A stretch of DNA of 6,633 nucleotides. Source: Phycisphaerales bacterium (GTDB lineage: Bacteria; Planctomycetota; Phycisphaerae; Tepidisphaerales; Tepidisphaeraceae). The translations under genes and the position numbers were made by a program. Of the stretch, positions 1-4,651 are shown in pieces (position 1 is the stretch's first letter; every line of letters begins with the position of its first letter). The notes below the pieces were generated by a model. It did no database searches. It had not been told where the DNA came from and saw only the letters and a program-made list of their open reading frames with translations. The stretch covers positions 1 through 6,633 of the forward strand of contig JAQGHJ010000629.1 in assembly GCA_028288905.1 (NCBI GenBank), in the 5' to 3' direction.

Positions 1-463
1 GCCGGGTCGTGAGAAGCAAACAACGTCTGCGCCGACCGCCGCGGTCGGCGACGGGTCCGGTCCGGGAACCGACGGCGTCCCGGCCGCCCCCGAGGCGGGC
101 CGGTTCGCCTACGACGGGCTCGCCCGCGTGATCCACGAGCGGGCCCGGCTCAGCATCCTCACGAGCCTGTCCGGCAGCCCGTCCGGGCTGTCGTTCAACG
201 ACCTCAAGCAGCTGTGCCAGCTGACGGACGGCAACTTGAGCCGGCAGGTCCAGCTGTTGCAGGAGACCGGGTTCGTCGACGTGGTGAAGGGGACGCGGAA
301 CAATCGCCCGCACACGCAGGTCCTGCTGAGCGACGCCGGCCGCGATCGGTTTCTGGAATACATCGGCGTGCTGGAGGGCGTGGTCGCCGACGCGATGGCG
401 GCAAAGGACCGGAGCGCGGGGGTCGTTCGCACCGCCGGCAGGGTGAGCGGCTTGGCGAGCTAA
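1..463 (+). CDS. Winged-helix transcriptional regulator, 5' end off window
   Basis: Probable DNA-binding repressor or activator of the small MarR/ArsR-like winged-helix type (Pfam HTH_34 style), acting in the cytoplasm; its targets are unknown. The frame is open from base 2 to the TAA at 461-463, giving 153 visible codons. Visible residues 1-33 are a low-complexity Ala/Pro/Gly/Ser-rich leader. The conserved block follows, starting near FAYDGLARVIHERARL (35-50). A helix-turn-helix comes next (about 63-95, with LTDGNLSRQVQLLQETG as the recognition region), then a basic wing (96-110, KGTRNNRPHTQ) and a C-terminal helix (111-135). A GTG at 128 is the only standard in-frame start, but it would cut into the conserved block. 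The GC-rich third positions upstream also look coding, so the true start is probably just left of the window. The family is recognised by pattern only. What it regulates cannot be told from this window. Confidence 0.8.
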   Translation, partial: PGREKQTTSAPTAAVGDGSGPGTDGVPAAPEAGRFAYDGLARVIHERARLSILTSLSGSPSGLSFNDLKQLCQLTDGNLSRQVQLLQETGFVDVVKGTRNNRPHTQVLLSDAGRDRFLEYIGVLEGVVADAMAAKDRSAGVVRTAGRVSGLAS

Positions 464-494
464 AGCGTCGCATGCGAGGCCGCCCGCTCGTCCC

Positions 495-520
495 GCCGGG
501 CCATGCCGGTGCGGCCCGGC
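495..520 (+). terminator. Possible terminator hairpin after the regulator
   Basis: An 8-bp perfect stem, GCCGGGCC (495-502) with GGCCCGGC (513-520), encloses a 10-base loop and begins 32 bases after the regulator's stop. There is no T-tract behind it. It may help end the regulator transcript or simply be a GC-rich stem-loop, so the terminator role is inferred from position only. Confidence 0.35.
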
Positions 521-561
521 ACCAATCTGCGTCGGAAGGTTCGAAGTGGCGACTGTCAGGG

Positions 562-590
562 TGGACAAGACAGACCCGGTGCGATATATT
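562..590 (+). promoter_or_regulatory. sigma70-type promoter of tRNA-Arg
   Basis: TGGACA at 562-567 matches the -35 consensus TTGACA at 5 of 6 bases. TATATT at 585-590 matches TATAAT at 5 of 6. The spacer is exactly 17 bp. Transcription would start near 597, giving a leader of about 25 bases before the tRNA at 622. The A/T-rich -10 box stands out in very GC-rich surroundings. This is seen directly; activity is inferred. Confidence 0.7.
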
Positions 591-621
591 TTGACCCCCG
601 CGAAGGACGGACGCGGATCAC

Positions 622-695
622 GTACCCGTAGCGCAATTGGATAGAGCGTCGGCCTCCGAAGCCGAAGGTTACAGGTTCGACCCCTGTCGGGTACA
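622..695 (+). tRNA. tRNA-Arg, anticodon CCG
   Basis: This tRNA reads the arginine codon CGG, a useful codon in a GC-rich genome. The full cloverleaf can be drawn. The acceptor stem is GTACCCG (622-628) with CGGGTAC (688-694), 7 of 7 paired. The D arm pairs 631-634 with 644-647 around an AATTGGATA loop. The anticodon stem is TCGGC (649-653) with GCCGA (661-665), and its loop CTCCGAA carries anticodon CCG at 656-658. The variable loop is AGGTT. The T stem is ACAGG (671-675) with CCTGT (683-687) around the loop TTCGACC. The discriminator base is A695. The terminal CCA is not encoded and must be added after transcription. One oddity is an apparent G633/A645 mismatch in the D stem, where many bacterial Arg tRNAs have U-A. 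Confidence 0.96.
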
Positions 696-706
696 TAAGA
701 CGACGT

Positions 707-752
707 CAACGCGAAGACGGCTCCGGATTCCTCCGGAGCCGTCTTCGCGTTG
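707..752 (+). terminator. 21-bp perfect stem-loop behind the tRNA
   Basis: Bases 707-727 pair with 732-752 without a mismatch, leaving a TTCC tetraloop at 728-731. The hairpin begins 12 bases after the tRNA's last base, which fits transcription termination or 3'-end protection. It is followed by GGTGGCAAAG rather than a T-run, so it is not a textbook intrinsic terminator. Because it is symmetrical it could also stop transcripts arriving from the convergent dehydrogenase gene. Confidence 0.6.
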
Positions 753-777
753 GTGGCAAAGCTTAAATTCGGGCAGC

Positions 778-806
778 GTCCACATGCACTCTGCAGTCTT
801 GTGGAC
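778..806. repeat. Imperfect inverted repeat in the convergent gap
   Basis: GTCCACA (778-784) pairs with TGTGGAC (800-806). Inside it, TGCA (785-788) can pair with TGCA (792-795) over a CTC loop, with a four-base bulge. It lies between the tRNA and the 3' end of the dehydrogenase. On the minus strand it is followed within about ten bases by an A/T-rich stretch (GAATTTAAG), so it might help end the dehydrogenase transcript. Function unproven. Confidence 0.4.
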
Positions 807-830
807 AGGGGCGGCTACCAGTTGCCTCCT

Positions 831-865
831 CGGGGGCGGACGGACTTTCCATCCACCCGCCCCCG
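831..865 (-). terminator. Probable terminator hairpin after the dehydrogenase
   Basis: CGGGGGCGG (831-839) pairs with CCGCCCCCG (857-865), 9 bp. After two mismatches, GGA (842-844) pairs with TCC (852-854) around a seven-base loop. It lies about 55-90 bases downstream of the dehydrogenase stop on the minus strand. There is no U-tract in that direction, while on the plus strand CAACGTTTT follows. It may act in both directions at the convergent junction. Confidence 0.45.
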
Positions 866-920
866 CAACGTTTTGCCTGCCCCATCGCCACGCTTTGGCC
901 CGGTCGGAGGATGCCCAACA

Positions 921-2090
<1,170 letters not shown>

Positions 2091-2097
2091 GATTCGA

Positions 2098-2103
2098 TCC
2101 TCT
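2098..2103 (-). promoter_or_regulatory. Shine-Dalgarno site fixing the dehydrogenase start
   Basis: On the minus strand the sequence reads AGAGGA, then seven bases, then ATG (2090-2088). This ribosome-binding site supports the 389-residue form over the longer in-frame one beginning at 2135, which has no such site and overlaps the repeat arm. Confidence 0.75.
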
Positions 2104-2114
2104 GGGTGTTCCGG

Positions 2115-2142
2115 GGTATAGCCACAGATGAACACGGATCAA
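2115..2142 (-). promoter_or_regulatory. Weak candidate promoter for the dehydrogenase
   Basis: On the minus strand TTGATC (2142-2137) and TATACC (2120-2115) are separated by 16 bp. Each matches the sigma70 boxes at 4 of 6 bases. The -35 box lies inside the left arm of the 141-bp inverted-repeat element, so the repeat may supply part of the promoter. The alternative is that the dehydrogenase is read through from the SRPBCC gene. Low confidence. Confidence 0.3.
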
Positions 2143-2262
2143 CACGGATGGGGGACGCCGCGAGTTCGGTCAGGTCGCGTCGCCGACGTCGTGGGTGCGA
2201 CGCGAGGAATTGTCGCTTGCCGGGCCCGTTCCTCATCCGTGTTCGTCTGTGTTCATCCGTGG
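2122..2262. repeat. 141-bp symmetrical inverted-repeat element (REP/MITE-like)
   Basis: The outer arms 2122-2150 and 2234-2262 are inverted copies matching at 25 of 29 positions. Each arm is built from three units of about 10 bases of the form CACRGATNAA (CACAGATGAA, CACGGATCAA, CACGGATG on the left). Near the centre TCGCGTCG (2175-2182) and CGACGCGA (2198-2205) form an inner 8-bp inverted repeat with nearly the same centre as the outer arms (about 2190 versus 2192), and CGACGTCG lies in its loop. The whole could fold into one long cruciform or hairpin. It fills most of the gap between the SRPBCC stop (8 bases away) and the dehydrogenase start (31 bases away). From memory, CACAGATGAACACGGAT-like repeats are scattered through planctomycete and related genomes. 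No coding capacity was found. Confidence 0.75.
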
Positions 2263-2270
2263 CGAGTCGT

Positions 2271-3074
2271 TCAGCGCTGGCCGTGCGGCTGGCCGTCGGT
2301 GATCGGCGGATAGCCGGTTTCCATGAGCCGCTTGAACCGGCGGAGGTCCTCCTTGATCTGGATTTCCGGGGCTTCGCCGAACAGCATGGCCACGTACTTC
2401 CCGAGCCGGCCGGCCGGCGGGATGTAGTCGAGGACCACCCGAACCTCCGTCCCGCGGTCGCCGGGGGCGTCGACGAACCGGACGCTCCCGGCGTTGTCCA
2501 CGTCGGCCCCGCCGAGCGACCGCCACGCGATCAGCTCGTCCGGCACCTCGTTGATGATCTCGGCGTCCCACTCGACCGTCCGCCCGGCCGGGGCCTTCAC
2601 CACCCAGTGCGACCGCTTGTCGTCCGTCACACGGACGCTCTGGACGTGGTCCATGAACTTCGGGAGGTTGGCGAAGTTCCGCCAGAACGCGAACAGCTCG
2701 GCCCGAGGCTTGGCGATCGTGTACGCGACCGACACGTGGATGCCGCTCTTGTGGTACGCGTTCGGCTCAGCCGGCACGGCGGTCGATTTGCCCAGGGCCT
2801 TGTAGACGCCGCAATGGCCCGTGTACCCGCGGGCGATCAGGCTCGCGCCGGCCCCGAACGCGACGAGCCCGGTCAGGCTCCGCATCCGCAGGCCGATCAG
2901 GGCCAGCGCCGCGCCGCCGGCCATCGACAGCTGGCGCTCGGTCGTGCCGACGTTCACGGCGGGCCGCGTCGGCGGGGAAGACTCGGCCGGGCGGCCGAGG
3001 CCCGCTCGCGGGGTCGACCCGACGTATGGGTCGGGCGAGAAGGGTTGTCCGGTGTTACTGGCGACCTGTGTCAT
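2271..3074 (-). CDS. YgaP-like (DUF2892) membrane segment plus SRPBCC domain protein
   Basis: A 267-residue two-part protein. Residues 1-40 are Pro/Gly/Ser-rich and probably disordered. Residues about 41-95 (NVGTTERQLSMAGG to CGVYKALG) match the YgaP-like/DUF2892 pattern, with two short hydrophobic stretches near 49-62 and 67-82 that would form a membrane hairpin. Residues about 110-255 are an SRPBCC (START/polyketide-cyclase-like, COG5637-type) domain: HVSVAYTIAKPRAELFAFWRN, then the FMDHVQSV and WVVKAPAG segments, and a C-terminal helix carrying EDLRRFKRLME. SRPBCC folds hold hydrophobic ligands in a cavity; no catalytic residues can be assigned. The ATG at 3074 is supported by AGGGAG seven to twelve bases upstream, and the stop is TGA at 2271. 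A sigma54-type promoter precedes it and the zinc dehydrogenase follows. A stress or envelope role is inference only. Confidence 0.88.
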   Translation of the reverse strand: MTQVASNTGQPFSPDPYVGSTPRAGLGRPAESSPPTRPAVNVGTTERQLSMAGGAALALIGLRMRSLTGLVAFGAGASLIARGYTGHCGVYKALGKSTAVPAEPNAYHKSGIHVSVAYTIAKPRAELFAFWRNFANLPKFMDHVQSVRVTDDKRSHWVVKAPAGRTVEWDAEIINEVPDELIAWRSLGGADVDNAGSVRFVDAPGDRGTEVRVVLDYIPPAGRLGKYVAMLFGEAPEIQIKEDLRRFKRLMETGYPPITDGQPHGQR

Positions 3075-3120
3075 GTCCGTTCTCCCTGCTGGGGCGACAA
3101 ACCCGCCCGGGCGTCGGCTG

Positions 3121-3135
3121 GCAAAGAAGGTGCCA
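3121..3135 (-). promoter_or_regulatory. sigma54 (-24/-12) promoter for the SRPBCC gene
   Basis: Read on the minus strand from 3135, the sequence is TGGCAC, five bases, TTGC. It has GG at -24 and GC at -12 separated by exactly 10 bases and matches the core consensus TGGCAC-N5-TTGC completely. Transcription would start near 3110, leaving a leader of about 36 bases that contains the AGGGAGA ribosome-binding site (3081-3087) before ATG at 3074. Sigma54 promoters need an enhancer-binding activator, which fits the paired sites found further upstream. The match is seen; activity is inferred. Confidence 0.65.
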
Positions 3136-3167
3136 TGCGTTCGCCGTGGCGGCCGCCGCGGGCCGTG

Positions 3168-3221
3168 CGACCGTACGGGCCGGTCGCCAAGCGGACAGGC
3201 TACGGGACGCGCGTACGGTCG
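3168..3221. promoter_or_regulatory. Paired inverted CGTACG sites, possible activator-binding sites
   Basis: CGACCGTACG (3168-3177) is repeated in inverted orientation as CGTACGGTCG (3212-3221), a perfect 10-bp inverted repeat with a 34-base spacer. Each half also contains the self-complementary core CGTACG, and the two cores are 40 bp apart, close to four helical turns. Relative to the predicted sigma54 start near 3110 they lie about 65 and 105 bases upstream, the usual range for sigma54 enhancer sites. The regulator that binds them is unknown. Confidence 0.4.
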
Positions 3222-3470
3222 GGGAACCGTCGGATTGCGATGAAAACTGGATGGCGGGCGAAGCGCCCGTTTCCCCGGCGGCCGGTTCGGCGGCTGGGGC
3301 GGCCTCTGACACCAATTGGCGGTCGCCGCTCCTTGAAGAACGCCGCGTGGTTCGACGAACCGCTCTAAGATTTCTCGGCACTCCTACCCAGACGTGCTAC
3401 CGCCGCCCGCTGTCCGTCATCCTGTCCAGCGGTACCGGCGGTTCTGGGTCGGATCAACCAACCCCGAATA
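3222..3470. other. Non-coding part of the gap upstream of the SRPBCC gene
   Basis: This belongs to the 497-bp gap between the SRPBCC start (3074) and the esterase stop (3572). I see no convincing gene in it. It holds a 6-bp hairpin, CGGGCG/CGCCCG, at 3255-3269 and a 13-bp near-palindrome, GGTTCGACGAACC, at 3349-3361. The latter resembles a dimeric protein-binding site but has no known match. The short reading frames here are irregular, carry no ribosome-binding site and run through the control region. Confidence 0.5.
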
Positions 3471-3511
3471 CCGACGGCCGGCCGCTCGGTAAACGAGCGG
3501 CCGGCCGTCGG
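3471..3511 (-). terminator. 18-bp perfect hairpin downstream of the esterase
   Basis: Bases 3471-3488 pair with 3494-3511 without a mismatch around the loop GTAAA. The stem contains the 8-bp palindrome GGCCGGCC in each arm. It lies 61-101 bases beyond the esterase stop on the minus strand, where it probably ends or stabilises the transcript and insulates the SRPBCC gene. There is no U-tract on either strand, so termination would not follow the classical intrinsic mechanism. Confidence 0.55.
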
Positions 3512-3571
3512 GTGGTCTTCGAAAACGTCTCGCGGGCTTCGCCGGTGGCGGTGCCTCGCACGCTTCGCCGC

Positions 3572-4522
3572 TCACTTCTTGTCGAGCAGCCCGCGGGCCT
3601 TCATCCAGGCCGCGCACGTGGCCGGCCACGTCGCCGGCTCGCCCCCCTTTACGCCCAGCCCGAACCCGTGCCCGCCCTTCTCGAACGTGACGAGTTCGAC
3701 CGGCACGCCGGCCGCCTTGCAGGCGGCGGCGAACAGCTCGCTGTTCTGCACCTTCACCGGGTCGTCCTTCGCGTGGACGAGGAACGTCGGCGGCGTCTGC
3801 GCCGTCACTCGCAGCTCGGCCGAAAACGACTCTACCCGCTTGGGGACCGCCCCCTTGCCGAGCAGCGCGTCCTTCGACCCGCTGTGGACGGCGGGCGTGA
3901 CAAACGTGATCACCGGGTAGGCCAGCACCGCGAAGTCCGGCCGGGTGGAGTATCGGGCGAGCGGGTCGGCGGCGGCCGGGTCGGCGTCCTCCCACTGGGT
4001 GGCCGTGGTCGCCGCCAAGTGCCCGCCGGCGGAGAAGCCGAGGATGCCGACGCGGGCCGGGTCGACGCCCCACGCCGCCGCGTTCGCCCGGACGGTTCGC
4101 ATCGCACGCCGGGCGTCGGCGACCGGGTACGGCAGGGCGTCCTTACTCTCGGCCGGCCGGGGCATCCGGTACTTCAGGACGACGCCGGCAACACCTACCG
4201 AGTTCAGCCACTGGGCCACCCAATCTCCCTCCAGGTCGATCGCGACCCCGCCGTACCCGCCGCCGGGGCAGATCACGACGGCCGCCCCGGTCGCCTTCGC
4301 CTTCTCGGGCAGGTAGACGGTGAGCGTCGGCCATTGGACGTTGCTGATGAACGTGATCGGCTTGTCGCCGGCCTTCCGCTGGTCGACCTTCTCGCCGGCC
4401 ACCGCCCCGGCCGGCGGGTCGCCGGGCAACAGGGGCAGCGTGATCGGCGCGGGCGACTCGGCGGCGCGGGCGACGCTCGTTAGCAGCAGCAGGGCGGTAG
4501 CGGACCAGGCGGTGAGCTTCAT
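3572..4522 (-). CDS. Secreted alpha/beta-hydrolase (carbohydrate-esterase-like)
   Basis: An exported serine hydrolase of 316 aa, close in pattern to planctomycete proteins often labelled xylanase B-like or acetyl-xylan esterase-like (BD-FAE type). Residues 1-20 form a signal peptide: positive start MKLT, hydrophobic ALLLLTSVA, cleavage after ARA. A conserved lead-in, LPLLPGDPPAGA, is at 29-40. The oxyanion-hole loop is PGGGYGG (86-92), the nucleophile is S164 in GFSAGG, the acid is probably D254 in HAKDDPV, and the base is H285 in GGHGFGLG, so the triad is complete. The start at 4522 has GAGGAG (4530-4535) 7 bases upstream. It lies 129 bp behind the S9 peptidase in the same direction, so the two may be co-transcribed, and a strong hairpin follows it. 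Substrate is not determined; ester bonds on plant or algal polysaccharides are a reasonable guess. Confidence 0.9.
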   Translation of the reverse strand: MKLTAWSATALLLLTSVARAAESPAPITLPLLPGDPPAGAVAGEKVDQRKAGDKPITFISNVQWPTLTVYLPEKAKATGAAVVICPGGGYGGVAIDLEGDWVAQWLNSVGVAGVVLKYRMPRPAESKDALPYPVADARRAMRTVRANAAAWGVDPARVGILGFSAGGHLAATTATQWEDADPAAADPLARYSTRPDFAVLAYPVITFVTPAVHSGSKDALLGKGAVPKRVESFSAELRVTAQTPPTFLVHAKDDPVKVQNSELFAAACKAAGVPVELVTFEKGGHGFGLGVKGGEPATWPATCAAWMKARGLLDKK

Positions 4523-4651
4523 GCGATGGCTCCTCGGGTTGGGCGGCGCGGGGGCCGCGTCGTGCTCACACTACCGGCGCCGGCGCGGGAACGTTGGGCG
4601 GCAGGAGGCTGGCGCGGCGTTGCGGAGGACCGGACGCGTGTTGTCGCCGGC

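Noticed and set aside
30..50. 9-bp hairpin (arms GCCGACCG and CGGTCGGC plus one outer pair) near the left edge, considered as a terminator
   Set aside because: It lies inside what appears to be the coding region of the regulator, so GC-rich coding sequence explains it better.
128..463. Regulator starting at GTG 128
   Set aside because: This start would remove part of the conserved FAYDGLARV segment, and the upstream frame is open with coding-like third positions, so the gene probably begins left of the window.
622..695. The tRNA as an attachment site for an integrated element
   Set aside because: No second copy of the tRNA 3' end and no integrase is visible in the window.
2091..2135. Fifteen-residue N-terminal extension of the dehydrogenase
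   Set aside because: The extension is partly a translation of the repeat arm, lacks a ribosome-binding site, and the family normally starts at MKAV-like sequence, which has a good site in front of it.
3255..3269. Short hairpin CGGGCG-AAG-CGCCCG followed by TTT, considered as a terminator
   Set aside because: No gene ends close by on the plus strand, the stem is only 6 bp, and such stems are expected by chance in this GC-rich sequence.
3055..3381. 108-codon minus-strand frame covering the SRPBCC upstream region
   Set aside because: It overlaps the SRPBCC start and the sigma54 promoter, has a composition typical of chance frames, and has no ribosome-binding site.
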